A stretch of 64,000 nt of DNA from Anaerolineae bacterium (GCA_027494015.1 JAOSJP010000012.1:372001-436000); one strand, 5' to 3'; counted from the first letter of the stretch, positions 32,816 to 42,344 are shown. The notes: generated by a model from the letters alone, not told the origin. Numbers and translations: made by a program.

Positions 32816-33342
32816 GCTGGACGACACCCAAAACCTGGCAAGTGGACGAGCTGCTGACGGCAGCGAACCTCAACACGCACCTGCGCGATAACCTGAACGC
32901 GCTCAAGGCCCCGCCGTCGCGGGCCATCACCCGCGACAACGGGGCCGCCTACAGCACCACCTCGACCGACTTCGTGGCGGTGGACAGCGCAAACCTCAAG
33001 GCGACGCTGACCACCAACGGCGGCGATGTGCTGGTCTGGTTCTGGGGCGTCTTTCACGCCGACCAGGTCGGGCGGCGCGTGGGGCTGGACGTTCGCGTAG
33101 ATGGGTCGGGGCGCGTGGGGGCGGACTACGCCGGCGGGCTGCTGAATCACCGCCTGAGCACGACCATCGGCGAGGCCGTCAACCTGGGGCCGCTGCTCAT
33201 CGCCGGGCTGAACGCAGGCGAGCATACGTTCGAGCTGCTGTGGAAAACCAGCGCCGGCACGGTCACGCTGCACGCCGATTCGAGCGACGTGGACGATGCC
33301 AACGAGGTGCCGGCGGTGTTGGTGGCGCGGGAGATAAGCTGA
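32812..33342 (+). CDS. Phage structural protein, probable tail fibre or tip component
   Basis: The 176-residue protein begins MSWTTPKTWQVDELLTAANLNTHLRDNLNALK, a start found repeatedly in phage tail-tip and fibre proteins. A jelly-roll-like second half follows (GLNAGEHTFELLWKTSAGTVTLHADSS). It is translationally coupled to the preceding gene. Confidence 0.65.
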   Translation: MSWTTPKTWQVDELLTAANLNTHLRDNLNALKAPPSRAITRDNGAAYSTTSTDFVAVDSANLKATLTTNGGDVLVWFWGVFHADQVGRRVGLDVRVDGSGRVGADYAGGLLNHRLSTTIGEAVNLGPLLIAGLNAGEHTFELLWKTSAGTVTLHADSSDVDDANEVPAVLVAREIS

Positions 33343-33344
33343 GG

Positions 33345-33765
33345 TGAATTGCGGATTGCGGATTGCGAATTGCGAATTGAAGGGCAGGCGATCCGCGATT
33401 CGAAATCCCATGAGCGGGAAGTGGGGTGAATTGCGGATTGCGGATTGCGAATTGAAGAGCAGGCGATCCGCGATTCGGAATTCCATGAGCGGGAAGTGGG
33501 GTGAATTGCGGATTGCGGATTGCGAATTGCGAATTGAAGAGCAGGCGATCCTCCGTTCGGAATTCCATGAGCGGGAAGTGGGGTGAATTGCGGATTGCGG
33601 ATTGCGGATTGCGAATTGAAGAGCAGGCGATCCGCGATTCGAAATCCCATGAGTGTGATTGCGAATTGCGAATTGGCAAATCCGCAATCCATCTCGTCCC
33701 TCGCTCCTGGGATTGCAGATCGTAGGCTCTTCAATTCGCAATCCGCAATCCGCAATTCGAAATCT
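33345..33765. repeat. Heptad array with 82/75/82-bp higher-order units
   Basis: Units starting at 33345, 33427, 33502 and 33584 each contain ATTGCGG/ATTGCGA heptads followed by GCAGGCGATCC and CCATGAGCGGGAAG. Units differ in length by exactly one heptad. Bases 33719-33760 carry the inverse heptads (TTCGCAA, TCCGCAA). It fills the gap between two phage genes. Confidence 0.9.
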
Positions 33766-33785
33766 CTATCGAAGGAGGTGGACTG

Positions 33786-34130
33786 ATGGCGGGCATGATC
33801 GATCTGGCGTTCGAGCGGGAGACGGCGAACCTGGCCCTGCTGCATCAGGAACTGGCGGCGGCGCTCGGCGCGAAGCTGGTCGGGCTGAGCGGGGACGGGC
33901 GCGGCGTGCGCGTGCACCTGCTGGACTCAACGACGCCCGACGAGCGCAAGCTGGTGGGGCAGATCGTCGCCGGGCACGACGCGGGCAAGCTGACCGCTGA
34001 TCAGCAGGCTGAGCGCGAGCGGGGGGCGGCGCTCGACGCGCTGCGCAAGCCCTGGGCGCAGTGGTCTTCCGCCGACAAGGACGCGCTGCTGCGCCTGCTG
34101 GCGGGCGAGCTGGGGCTGGCGGCGCTGTAA
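33786..34130 (+). CDS. Small phage-operon protein, unknown
   Basis: The 114-residue protein has GAAGGAGGTG before ATG 33786. It is alpha-helical: MIDLAFERETANLALLHQELAAALG, then VHLLDSTTPDERKLVGQIVAGHD and WSSADKDALLRLLAGELGLAAL. The end resembles short phage proteins encoded after the tail tip. No function assigned. Confidence 0.55.
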   Translation: MAGMIDLAFERETANLALLHQELAAALGAKLVGLSGDGRGVRVHLLDSTTPDERKLVGQIVAGHDAGKLTADQQAERERGAALDALRKPWAQWSSADKDALLRLLAGELGLAAL

Positions 34131-34190
34131 ATTGCGAATTTCGGATTGCGGAATTCGAATTTCGAAATCCGAAATCATCCAGGGCATACC
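34131..34190. repeat. Heptad repeat
   Basis: ATTGCGA, ATTTCGG, ATTGCGG, AATTCGA, ATTTCGA, AATCCGA, beginning at the stop codon of the previous gene. Confidence 0.8.
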
Positions 34191-34209
34191 GCCTAGAAGG
34201 GAGAGATGT

Positions 34210-34533
34210 ATGGACACCTGGATTGCAGGGGAAATGCTCGACGTGTGGCGGCTGCTGGGCGCGCTGCTCGGCACGCTGGCCCTGATCGCGGCGTCGTTGT
34301 GGGTCGGGGCACGAGTCACGGAGCAGGCGCGGGCGTTGTGGCGGGCGCTGCGCGGGCATCGCGCCGAAGTGATCGCCGCCCTGGATGAGCCGGCGGACCC
34401 GCTGATCGTCCAGCTTGCCCGGCTGACGGCGGTGCCGCCGGGGGTGTGGGCGGCGTTCCTGCCCGCGTTTCTGGCGGCGCTGGCGGCGGGGCTGGATCGC
34501 GCGCTGGGGGAAAACGGCGAGACGGCGCGCTGA
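34210..34533 (+). CDS. Two-helix membrane protein, holin-like by position
   Basis: The 107-residue protein starts at ATG 34210. Two hydrophobic segments are visible: LLGALLGTLALIAASLWVGARV (about 14-35) and VWAAFLPAFLAALAAGL (about 79-95), with a charged stretch between. Size, helices and position at the end of the tail operon suit a holin or similar, but no lysis enzyme follows. Weak assignment. Confidence 0.45.
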   Translation: MDTWIAGEMLDVWRLLGALLGTLALIAASLWVGARVTEQARALWRALRGHRAEVIAALDEPADPLIVQLARLTAVPPGVWAAFLPAFLAALAAGLDRALGENGETAR

Positions 34534-34600
34534 GGCGATAGGGCGGCCCTGCCGGTTTCGCGTAGAGGCGCAGCAGCGCTGCGCCCTGGGGATAAGACCA

Positions 34601-34631
34601 GACTTCCGAAGTTTCGAAAACTTCGGAAGTC
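34601..34631. repeat. Pal-A hairpin repeat, copy 5
   Basis: GACTTCCGAAGTT/AACTTCGGAAGTC between two converging genes. It is followed by TCTTTCTC, so it could act as a terminator here. Confidence 0.9.
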
Positions 34632-34645
34632 TCTTTCTCGCGCCC

Positions 34646-36094
34646 TTACTGCTGCTCCAGGCCGCTCATCGCGCGGCCAGCGGCCAGCAGCGCCCGCACC
34701 ATCTCCGCGTCGTGTGCCTCGGCGTAAACGCGCAGCACCGGCTCGGTGCCGCTGGGCCGGATCAACAGCCAGCTATCGTCGGCCAGCACGAACTTGATCC
34801 CGTCGAAGGTCAGCACCTCGCGCACCGTCTCCCCGGCCATGCTGGTGGGTGCGGCGGCTTGCAGCCGCGCGACCATCTCGCGCTTGGGCACGGGCTTCTT
34901 CAGGGCGAAGTCGGTGCGCTCGTAGCAGGTCGGGCCGAACTCGCGCTGCAAGCCCGCCACAACCTCTTTGAGCGGCGCTTTGGCGTCGGCCATGATCTCC
35001 AGCAGCAGCAGCCCCATCAGAATCCCGTCGCCTTCGGGGATGTGTCCCTTGATGCTGATCCCGCCGGACTCCTCGCCGCCGATCAGCACGTCGCCGTTGA
35101 GCATATAGTCGGCGATGTGGTTGAAGCCGACCGGCGTCTCGTGCACGGTCAGGCCGTGATGGGCGGCGATGCGGTTAATCATCATCGTCGTGCTCACCGT
35201 CTTGACCACGTCGCCCGTCCAGCCGCGCTTGCCGGCCAGGTAGTGCAGGGCCAGCGACATGATCGTGTGCGGGTCTACGAAGGTGCCGTCGCCGTCCATC
35301 GCCCCCACGCGGTCGGCGTCGCCGTCGGTGGCGATGCCCACGTCGGCGTGCAGGTTGTTGATCGTCGCGGCCATCATGTCCAGGTACTTGCGGATCGGCT
35401 CCGGGTGGATGCCGCCGAAGCCGGGGTTCATCTCGCCGCGAATCTCATGCACTTTGCAGCGCGTGCGCGACAGAATCGAGCGAATTGCCGTGCGCCCGGA
35501 GCCGTACATCGGGTCGGCGACGATGGACAGCTCGCCCTGCGAAATCTTGTCAACGTCCACCAGCGTTTCCAGGTGCTCGTAGTAGGTGTTGGTGGGGTTG
35601 AAGCGGCGGATCAGCCCTTCGTCAACGGCGCGCTCGTAGTCCATCAGGTTGGGACCGCGCCCTTCGCGCTCGGCCAGCACCAGGAAGCGCTCGACCTCGG
35701 CGCACTGTTCCGGCAGGGCCGAGCCGCCATAGGCCGCCTTGAGCTTGAAGCCGCTGTAGCGCGGCGGGTTGTGCGAGGCGGTGATGACCACCCCGGCGGT
35801 CGCCTTCTTGTACAGGATGTTGTAGCTGATGGCCGGGGTGGGGGCGTCGGTGCGCGCCAGCCAGGTGATGATGCCGTTGGCCGCCAGCACGCGCGCCGTC
35901 TCGACGGCGAAACGGTCGGACAGGAAGCGCGTGTCGAAGCCGACCACGACTTCCGGCGTCACCCCGTCGCCGTTGGCGGCTATCTCCTGGCGCACGTAGT
36001 CGGCGACGGCCTGGGCCACGCGGCGCAGATTGCCGAAGGTGAAGGTATCAGCGATGACGGCGCGCCAGCCGTCAGTGCCAAAAGCGATGCTCAT
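34646..36094 (-). CDS. Phosphoglucomutase/phosphomannomutase family
   Basis: The 482-residue alpha-D-phosphohexomutase interconverts hexose 1- and 6-phosphates. All four family loops are visible: TASHNPP (phosphoserine), DGDADRVG (metal binding), GGEESGG (sugar specificity) and RPSGTEP (phosphate binding). The start is ATG at 36094 with GAGGA upstream; the longer frame runs through repeats. GEESGG favours glucose or mannose phosphates over glucosamine. Confidence 0.9.
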   Translation of the reverse strand: MSIAFGTDGWRAVIADTFTFGNLRRVAQAVADYVRQEIAANGDGVTPEVVVGFDTRFLSDRFAVETARVLAANGIITWLARTDAPTPAISYNILYKKATAGVVITASHNPPRYSGFKLKAAYGGSALPEQCAEVERFLVLAEREGRGPNLMDYERAVDEGLIRRFNPTNTYYEHLETLVDVDKISQGELSIVADPMYGSGRTAIRSILSRTRCKVHEIRGEMNPGFGGIHPEPIRKYLDMMAATINNLHADVGIATDGDADRVGAMDGDGTFVDPHTIMSLALHYLAGKRGWTGDVVKTVSTTMMINRIAAHHGLTVHETPVGFNHIADYMLNGDVLIGGEESGGISIKGHIPEGDGILMGLLLLEIMADAKAPLKEVVAGLQREFGPTCYERTDFALKKPVPKREMVARLQAAAPTSMAGETVREVLTFDGIKFVLADDSWLLIRPSGTEPVLRVYAEAHDAEMVRALLAAGRAMSGLEQQ

Positions 36095-36214
36095 GGGCGT
36101 GTTCCTCGTGTTCTCGTTGGGTGAAGTTGTGCGCGTCCATGGGGATTGAATCCGCTGCGGACTGTAGCGCAGGGTTGCTGCTGGCGCAACTTCTGCGGGC
36201 GCGGGAGATAACGA

Positions 36215-36246
36215 GACTTCCGAAGTTTTCGGAAACTTCGGAAGTC
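36215..36246. repeat. Pal-A hairpin repeat, copy 6
   Basis: GACTTCCGAAGTT/AACTTCGGAAGTC, loop TTCGGA. Identical to copy 3 including the loop. Confidence 0.9.
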
Positions 36247-36259
36247 TGGCTGGGGCATT

Positions 36260-36800
36260 CACCTCACCCCCAGCCTCACTGCGCTCGGCTTGCCCCCTCT
36301 CCGTTGACGGAGAGGGGGCGGCGAGGCCCGCGCCAGTGGGCCGAGCGGGGGTGAGGTAAAGCAGGGCGCAACAGAGCAGCGCCCCTACCTGACAGGTTTT
36401 GCGCGCACCCGCCCTTCGTTCTGCACCGGGTGCGCGCAAAAGTTGACAGCGACTTGCTGGACGCGGGGATATTCACCTCACCCCCAGCCTCGCTGCGCTC
36501 GGCTTGCCCCCTCTCCGTTGACGGAGAGGGGGCGGCGAGGCCCGCGCCAGTGGGCCGAGCGGGGGTGAGGTAAACCAGGCGCAGCAGAGCAGCGCCCCTA
36601 CCTGACAGGTTTTGCGCGCACCCGCCCTTCGTTCTGCACCGGGGTGCGTGCAAAGGTTGTCAGCGACTTGTTTGACGTGGGGTATTGACCTCACCCCCAG
36701 CCTCGCTGCGCTCGGCTTGCCCCCTCTCCGTCAACGGAGAGGGGGCAGCGAGGCGCGCCAGCGCCGAGCGGGGGTGAGGTAAACCCAGGGCGCAGCAGAG
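36260..36800. repeat. Three Pal-B composites in tandem
   Basis: Palindromes at 36260-36358, 36474-36572 and 36686-36781. The middle unit is complete (36428-36623, GGGTGCGCGCAAAA to TTTTGCGCGCACCC). The 17-bp spacer GCCCTTCGTTCTGCACC follows units 1 and 2 (36411, 36624), giving a 213-bp period. Confidence 0.9.
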
Positions 36801-36816
36801 CAGCACCCCCACCGCT

Positions 36817-36855
36817 GCCCCACCACCGACCACCAACCACCGACCACCAACCATA
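36817..36855. repeat. Heptad repeat
   Basis: ACCGACC, ACCAACC, ACCGACC, ACCAACC, directly after the truncated third Pal-B composite. Confidence 0.8.
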
Positions 36856-36962
36856 TGCGCCGCAACCCATTATGGGCTAAGATTCCACTAGCGTATCCTC
36901 CGCGCGCGGCGTCGTTCCGGCAGAGAAGAAGGGAGCAGAGAAGGCCTCGCGGCCTGACCAGC

Positions 36963-37328
36963 ATGACCAGGCGCATTCTCATTGTCGAAGACAACCAGGA
37001 CAGCCGCATCCTGCTCACCGATCTGCTGCAGTCGCTGGCCTACAGTGTGCTCGTCGCCGAGGACGGCGTTGAGGGCTTGGCGCTGGCCCAGGCCGAAAAG
37101 CCCGATCTGATTCTGATGGACCTGTCGCTGCCCAAGATGGACGGCTGGACGCTGACGCGCCAGCTTAAGCAGGACGCGGCCCTGGCGCATATTCCCATCA
37201 TCGCCCTGACGGCCCACGCAATGGTTGGCGACCGCGAAGAGGCGCTGCGGGCGGGCTGCAATGACTACGTGTCCAAGCCGGTTGACATGCGCGAGCTAAC
37301 CAGCAAGCTCAAGCACTATCTGCGCTGA
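36963..37328 (+). CDS. Single-domain response regulator (CheY/DivK-like)
   Basis: The 121-residue receiver has all active-site residues: acidic pocket at 9-10, phosphoacceptor Asp53 (LILMDLSLPKMDG), Thr83 (ALTAHA) and Lys105 (DYVSKP). No output domain is attached. The ATHAM form is DivK-like. It lies 47 bases before a second receiver gene, so both probably respond in one pathway. Confidence 0.9.
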   Translation: MTRRILIVEDNQDSRILLTDLLQSLAYSVLVAEDGVEGLALAQAEKPDLILMDLSLPKMDGWTLTRQLKQDAALAHIPIIALTAHAMVGDREEALRAGCNDYVSKPVDMRELTSKLKHYLR

Positions 37329-37375
37329 CGCCCTGGCCCGGCAGGGGCGTCTGGCAGGCGAAGGTGGCGCCAGCC

Positions 37376-38413
37376 ATGAAGATCCTGGTGGCCGAAGACG
37401 ACCGCGACAGCCGCGATCTGGTCCACGATATTGTGCGCAACCTGGGCCACCAGGCCATCCCTGTTGCTGATGGCCGCGCCGCCCTGGAGCGCGCCCGGCA
37501 AGACCTACCCGACCTGGTGATCCTCGACATCAACATGCCGCTGCTGGACGGCTTTGAGGTCTGCGCGGCGCTGCGCAGCGATCCGCGCACGGCTTCTATT
37601 CCGGTGATCATGCTCACGGCGGAGGTAGACATTGAGTCGCGGGTGCGCGGGCTGGGCGTGGGAGCCGACGATTACCTGGGCAAGCCCTTCCACCCCCGCG
37701 AGTTGATCGCGCGCATCGCCGCCCGGCTGCGCGCCAAAGAAGAGGCCGACGCGCTGCGCGCCCAGCGCGAGCAGATTCGCCAGACCTTTGAGCGTTTCGT
37801 CGCCCACGAGATCGTCGAGCAGCTTCTCGAAGATCCGTCGCGCGTGCAGCTTGGCGGGGCAGAGGCCATCGTCACCGTCCTTTTCGCCGATCTCGAGGGC
37901 TTCACCCGCCTGGCCGAGCTGGCCGCGCCGCCGCGCCTGATCGAAGTGCTCAACGCCTATCACGCGCTGATGGTGCGCCAGATCAAGGCGCACGGCGGCA
38001 CGCTCAACAAGTTCCTCGGCGACGGGGTGATGGCCCTCTACAACACCCCGCTGCCTCAGCCCGATCACGCCCTGCGCGCCGTGCGCACCGCCCTGGCCAT
38101 CCGCGATGCGCTGCCCCGCTTCTACGAGACGCTGGAGCCGGACTTCCGCCTGGCGGTGAACGTGGGCATCAACACCGGCCCCGCCATCGTCGGCATCATC
38201 GGCACGCCGGAGCTGATGGACTTCACGGCTATCGGCGACACGGTGAACCTGGCCAGCCGCCTGCAACGCCTGAGCGACCACAGTGAGATCACGGTCAGCG
38301 CGGCGACGTATGATCTGGTGGCGGATCAGGTCATCGCCACGCGCACTGGGCCGCATGTGGTGCGTGGGCGCGAGGAGGCGGTGCTCACCTACCTCATCGA
38401 GAGATTGCGCTGA
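37376..38413 (+). CDS. Response regulator with class III nucleotide cyclase domain
   Basis: The 345-residue protein has an N-terminal receiver with Asp51 (VILDINMPLLDG) and Lys103 (DYLGKP). A coiled linker (AKEEADALRAQREQIRQTFE) follows, then a class III adenylate/guanylate cyclase domain from about 160. That domain has metal-binding Asp in VLFADLEGFTRLAE, FLGDGVMALYNTP, and the transition-state region FTAIGDTVNLASRLQ (Asn present, Arg seven residues later). It is therefore probably an active adenylate cyclase controlled by phosphorylation. ATG 37376 is preferred over GTG 37364. Confidence 0.9.
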   Translation: MKILVAEDDRDSRDLVHDIVRNLGHQAIPVADGRAALERARQDLPDLVILDINMPLLDGFEVCAALRSDPRTASIPVIMLTAEVDIESRVRGLGVGADDYLGKPFHPRELIARIAARLRAKEEADALRAQREQIRQTFERFVAHEIVEQLLEDPSRVQLGGAEAIVTVLFADLEGFTRLAELAAPPRLIEVLNAYHALMVRQIKAHGGTLNKFLGDGVMALYNTPLPQPDHALRAVRTALAIRDALPRFYETLEPDFRLAVNVGINTGPAIVGIIGTPELMDFTAIGDTVNLASRLQRLSDHSEITVSAATYDLVADQVIATRTGPHVVRGREEAVLTYLIERLR

Positions 38414-38430
38414 GGGAAGGGCCGGATGGA

Positions 38431-38462
38431 GACTTCCGAAGTCTCCCAAGACTTCGGAAGTC
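38431..38462. repeat. Pal-A hairpin repeat, copy 7
   Basis: GACTTCCGAAGTC/GACTTCGGAAGTC, loop TCCCAA, 18 bases after the cyclase stop. Confidence 0.9.
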
Positions 38463-38569
38463 TGATTATTGGGCGAGCGATGAGGTTCGCCGCCGCCGCG
38501 CAGACATGGTAAGGTCGTTGCAGACAGGGCGCGCGGGTCTATCCTGCCGCGCGTGCGAAGGAGAGTGCC

Positions 38570-39766
38570 ATGCTGGCCGATGCCATCAAGGACAATCTGG
38601 GCGAAGATGCGGCGAACCTGATCACCCGGCTGGCCCTGGTGATCGCGCTCCTGCTGCTGACCTGGCTTCTCCGCCAGTTCATCACCGCCGTCATCCCGCG
38701 CGTGGTACGCCGCCTGCTGCGCCGCACGCCGATCACCTGGGACCGACCGCTGATCGAGGCGCTGCAACCGCCGGCGCGCTTCCTGGTCACCGTGATCGGC
38801 CTGTGGAGCGCCGTGCTCGCCCTGGAGCCGTCGCGGACCGTCCGCGACGCGCTGAGTCCGCTGGTCAACTCGCTGATCGCCATCGGCCTCTTCTGGGGAA
38901 TGTACCGTCTGGTGGGGCCGGCGGTGGACATGCTCCTGGCGCTCAGTCGGCGCACCGTGCGTCCCGCAGTGGCCCCCAGCCTGCTCGACGCGCGCCTGAC
39001 CCCGGTCATCAAGCAGATCGGCGGGGCGCTGATCGCCGTGCTCGGCGCGGCGGCGGTCATCGGCTCCTGGGGCTACGACGTGGCCGGGCTGGTCGCCGGG
39101 CTGGGCATCGGCGGCCTGGCCGTCGCGCTGGCTGCGCAGGACACGCTGGCCAATCTCTTCGGCTATTTCGTCATCCTGGCCGACGAGCCGTTCCAGATCG
39201 GCGACTACGTCATCTTCGATGGGGTCAAGGGATCAGTCGAGTCGCTCGGCTTTCGCAGCACGCGCATCCGCGCACCTGACCAGTCGCTGATCACGGTGCC
39301 CAACAGCACGGTGATGAAAGCCAACATCACCAACTGGTCGCGCCTGAGCAAGCGCCGCCTGGATATGACGCTTGGCATCACCTACGATAGCTCGCCGCAG
39401 CAGGTGCTCTCGGTGGTGCAGGCCGTCCGCGAGATGCTGCGCGCTCACGAGCTGATCGAGCAGGACTCGGTGGTGGTGCAGTTCGTGGCCTTCAGCGACA
39501 GCGCGCTGGACATCATGATCATCTGCTTCATCAACACCCCCGCCTGGGCGGACTTCCAGGCGGCCAGGCAGGACATCAACCTGAAAATCATGGACCTGCT
39601 GGCCGAGCGCGGCGTATCGGTCGCTTTCCCGTCGCGCACAGTGCTCGTGCAGCCGGCCAGCGCGCCCGATTCGGCAGCCCTGGCCGCTGCGCTCCCTGCG
39701 CCGGAGCCGGAGCCGCCGACCAGCACGGTCAAGGACTCGCCGGTGCCCGACGACGCGGCGAACTGA
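38570..39766 (+). CDS. MscS-family mechanosensitive channel
   Basis: The 398-residue protein has GAAGGAGAG before ATG 38570. Three or four N-terminal helices precede the pore helix AGLVAGLGIGGLAVALAAQDTLANLFG. The beta-domain motif FQIGDYVIFDGVKGSVESLGFRSTRIR follows, then a C-terminal alpha/beta cage. It opens on membrane tension to release solutes during osmotic downshift. The Pro/Ala-rich C-terminal tail is probably disordered. Confidence 0.92.
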   Translation: MLADAIKDNLGEDAANLITRLALVIALLLLTWLLRQFITAVIPRVVRRLLRRTPITWDRPLIEALQPPARFLVTVIGLWSAVLALEPSRTVRDALSPLVNSLIAIGLFWGMYRLVGPAVDMLLALSRRTVRPAVAPSLLDARLTPVIKQIGGALIAVLGAAAVIGSWGYDVAGLVAGLGIGGLAVALAAQDTLANLFGYFVILADEPFQIGDYVIFDGVKGSVESLGFRSTRIRAPDQSLITVPNSTVMKANITNWSRLSKRRLDMTLGITYDSSPQQVLSVVQAVREMLRAHELIEQDSVVVQFVAFSDSALDIMIICFINTPAWADFQAARQDINLKIMDLLAERGVSVAFPSRTVLVQPASAPDSAALAAALPAPEPEPPTSTVKDSPVPDDAAN

Positions 39767-39792
39767 CGTGGCGAGCTGACACGGCGCAAAAA

Positions 39793-39873
39793 GGCTTCCG
39801 AAGTCCCTAATGGGATTTGGCGATCATGATCGGCAACCTACCGGTAGGGGAGGGTTTGCAAACCCTCCCCTAC
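39793..39873. repeat. Pal-A half site and perfect GTAGGGG palindrome
   Basis: GCTTCCGAAGTCC at 39793 is a lone Pal-A arm. Bases 39844-39873 form a perfect 30-bp palindrome (arm GTAGGGGAGGGTTTG). Confidence 0.85.
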
Positions 39874-39960
39874 AAGACGCCCAGTGTGCGTTGCCCGTGT
39901 TGAATGTCAAATCCCCTCAGACCCCGCAGGCCCGGCTACCTCCGGGAACGGAGCGCGCCG

Positions 39961-41361
39961 TCAGCCGAAAAGTCCCCGCCTGAACGCCTGCCCCCCGTCT
40001 CTGCTTGCCTGGCGCATCTCGCCCGGCGTCGCTTCGCGCCAGCTTGCCGGGCCGGTCGGCTGGTCATCACCGCGCCGCAGCAGGCTGCTGAGCAGGCCGC
40101 GCTTCTCCTCGCGGGGCGGCGGGGCGAAAATCATGCCCGCTTCCTCTTTGATCTGCTGGCGCTTGCCCGTTTCCGGATCGCGCAGCGCGATCTCGTCAAC
40201 CCGCTCGAAGTAGGTGCGGTCGGCGTTGGCGCGGACTTTGCGGCGGTCGCGGCCCCCGTCGGCGTACTGGCGCTCGTAGCGCCAGCGCCACGATCCGTCG
40301 CTGAAACGCTCTTCCTCGCTGCGCACGGCGCGCACCAACTGCCCGTCCAGCCCTGGATAGTCCGGCTTGAAGTAGTCCCAGGTCTCGACGACGCGCTGCC
40401 CTCCCTCGTTCTTGAGCGGCTCCTCCAGGCGCGTATGGCGCACCTTGCCAATCAACATCACGTCCGGCGCGGGCGCGGCCTGCTCCCCGACTGTGAGGGG
40501 CAGCGCCCGCGCCTGCGTTTCCTCTGTCAGACGGATCGGCCCGGCAACCTGCGCGGCGCGCGGTCTGGCGGCGGGCGGGGCGGCCTCGACGACGGCCCCG
40601 GCGGACTGTCCGGCGGCGGGGGCGGCTTCCGGCGCAGCTTCGGCGGGCGGCCTGCGCGGAGAGCCGAACAACACGGCAGCCAGCGCGGGCGAGAGGTCTT
40701 CGTCCCACTCCTGCGCAGAATCCAGGCTCTCCGCCGCCTCTTCCGCAGCGGCAGGGGCAACGGCGGGTTCTGGCTCGGCGGGCGCGTCTTCGGCGGCAGA
40801 GCTGACCGCGCGCACGACCGACGCGGGCGCTTTCAGGTCGGGCACCTCTGCGGCAGCCGCGTCAGCGATCTCGGCGATGGTTTCAGTGGCCGTCTCCTCA
40901 GCGGTTTCAGCCAGCGCCTCGGCGCGGCGCGGCTCTGGCGCGGCGACCGGCTCAGCTTCCGGCTCCGGCTCCGCCGCAAGGATCGCGTCGTCGTCTGGCT
41001 CGCTTTCCGCCGGCGGCCCTGCCTCTGCGCTGGCGACCGGAGTCTCGCTGACCACCTCTGCCGCCTCGGCCACTGCGCCCTCGTCCGTCTCTACAAGCGC
41101 TGGCACGTCCTCAGCGGCGAACGACGCCTCTTCCTCGACGGGCAGCGGCGGCTCTTCTGTGTCGTCGGGGGCGCGGTACGCGGGGCGCAGGCCGCCGACC
41201 GGCGTCTCGGCGACCACGCGCGGCGGCCCGCCCGACGGGGGCAGGATCAGCGTGTCGGTAGGCGAAGTGGGCACGTCGGGGGGTGCGGCGGCATCGCTCG
41301 CGGCTTCGTCGAGCGGAGACTCATCGTTTTCGTAAGGCGTCCTGGGTTCTTCCGGGATCAT
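39961..41361 (-). CDS. Hypothetical protein with long acidic disordered region
   Basis: The 466-residue protein begins at ATG 41361 (AAGGA upstream). Residues 1-300 are dominated by Ala, Glu, Pro and Asp in short repeats. The C-terminal ~160 residues are ordered: MLIGKVRHTRLEEPLKNEGGQRVVETWDYFKPDYPGLDGQLVRAV and WRWRYERQYADGGRDRRKVRANADRTYFERVDEI. This end is rich in Arg, Tyr and Trp. No known domain recognised. Confidence 0.6.
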   Translation of the reverse strand: MIPEEPRTPYENDESPLDEAASDAAAPPDVPTSPTDTLILPPSGGPPRVVAETPVGGLRPAYRAPDDTEEPPLPVEEEASFAAEDVPALVETDEGAVAEAAEVVSETPVASAEAGPPAESEPDDDAILAAEPEPEAEPVAAPEPRRAEALAETAEETATETIAEIADAAAAEVPDLKAPASVVRAVSSAAEDAPAEPEPAVAPAAAEEAAESLDSAQEWDEDLSPALAAVLFGSPRRPPAEAAPEAAPAAGQSAGAVVEAAPPAARPRAAQVAGPIRLTEETQARALPLTVGEQAAPAPDVMLIGKVRHTRLEEPLKNEGGQRVVETWDYFKPDYPGLDGQLVRAVRSEEERFSDGSWRWRYERQYADGGRDRRKVRANADRTYFERVDEIALRDPETGKRQQIKEEAGMIFAPPPREEKRGLLSSLLRRGDDQPTGPASWREATPGEMRQASRDGGQAFRRGLFG

Positions 41362-41525
41362 CGCTGGCCGTCCTTGTGGATATGCTGTGCCTGTATTCTC
41401 ATTATACTGAACTGCACCGCGCTTGGGGAATGAAGCGCGAGCGCAACCGGTCATTCAGCGCCGCGCGTGGAGCGGAATCAAAAGGGGGCGCAGACGATCA
41501 TGCGCCCCCCAGTCTTCACGGATCG

Positions 41526-42344
41526 CTAGTGGACGGGGCAGTTGGGCAGCGGGGTGCCGTGCCACACTGCATCGGCGGTCGGAGCCATCGTATCGGCCCG
41601 AACCCAGAACAACTGCGCGTCCAGCAGCACCTGGTAGAAACGCTGCGTCTCGTCCATGCCGAAGACCCACAGCGTCTTGCCCGCTGGCATCACGAAGTCC
41701 GGCTGGATCGGCTTGGACAGGTCTGGCCCCCAGTAGCCGACGGCATCCTTGACGAACGTGCCGACCGCCCGGTCGCAGATCAGCTTGCCCGCTGGCAGGG
41801 CGGGGGCGGCGGGCTGCGCTGCGCTGGCGGGCGCAACCTCCGTGACGGCGGCGGGGTCACCCGTGACGATGATGATGTTGGTGGTGTCGTTGACCGCGCC
41901 CACCGGGAACGGCGTGGCGACAATGCCATCCGACACCGGCGCGTCCAGGGTGATGACCGTCTGAATCGTGTGCGTCCCGGCGGGCAGCGCCGAGAGCGGG
42001 ATGCTCCAGTAGGCGCGCGCGATGGTCCCGCCGGCGAGAACTTCGACAGCCTGCCAGCCGGAGTCCACACCGGCGCTGGGGCTGAAGACGGTCTCGCCAT
42101 TCAGCAGCACGGTGATGTCCGCGTGAGCTTTGAACTCCTCGACCTGCTGCGCGGTCCGTGCAACCCAACTGTAGATCAGGGTGACCGGTGTGCCTGGGGC
42201 GATGGTATAGCGCCCGGCTGAGGTTTCGATTCCGCGCCAGGTGAGGATCTTCAGGGCAGCACCCTGCGCGCCCGAGATCCCCTGCGGGATCAGCATCAGC
42301 GCCAGAATGACTATGATCAATACGACGGATAACTTGCGAGACAT
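41526..42344 (-). CDS. Secreted or membrane-anchored beta-sandwich protein
   Basis: The 272-residue protein starts at ATG 42344 with GGAGGAG upstream. It has an N-terminal signal or anchor (LSVVLIIVILALMLIPQGISGA). The mature part looks like an Ig-like sandwich (YTIAPGTPVTLIYSWVARTAQQVEEF, GTHTIQTVITLDAPVSD). A cysteine-containing C-terminal domain follows (KLICDRAVGTF ... FYQVLLDAQLFWVRADTMAP), SH3-like. Unknown ligand. Confidence 0.6.
   Translation of the reverse strand: MSRKLSVVLIIVILALMLIPQGISGAQGAALKILTWRGIETSAGRYTIAPGTPVTLIYSWVARTAQQVEEFKAHADITVLLNGETVFSPSAGVDSGWQAVEVLAGGTIARAYWSIPLSALPAGTHTIQTVITLDAPVSDGIVATPFPVGAVNDTTNIIIVTGDPAAVTEVAPASAAQPAAPALPAGKLICDRAVGTFVKDAVGYWGPDLSKPIQPDFVMPAGKTLWVFGMDETQRFYQVLLDAQLFWVRADTMAPTADAVWHGTPLPNCPVH

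Noticed and set aside
39904..41433. A 509-codon plus-strand frame opposite the acidic hypothetical protein
   Set aside because: It has no domain or ribosome site. The minus-strand frame has a good start and an ordered C-terminal domain.
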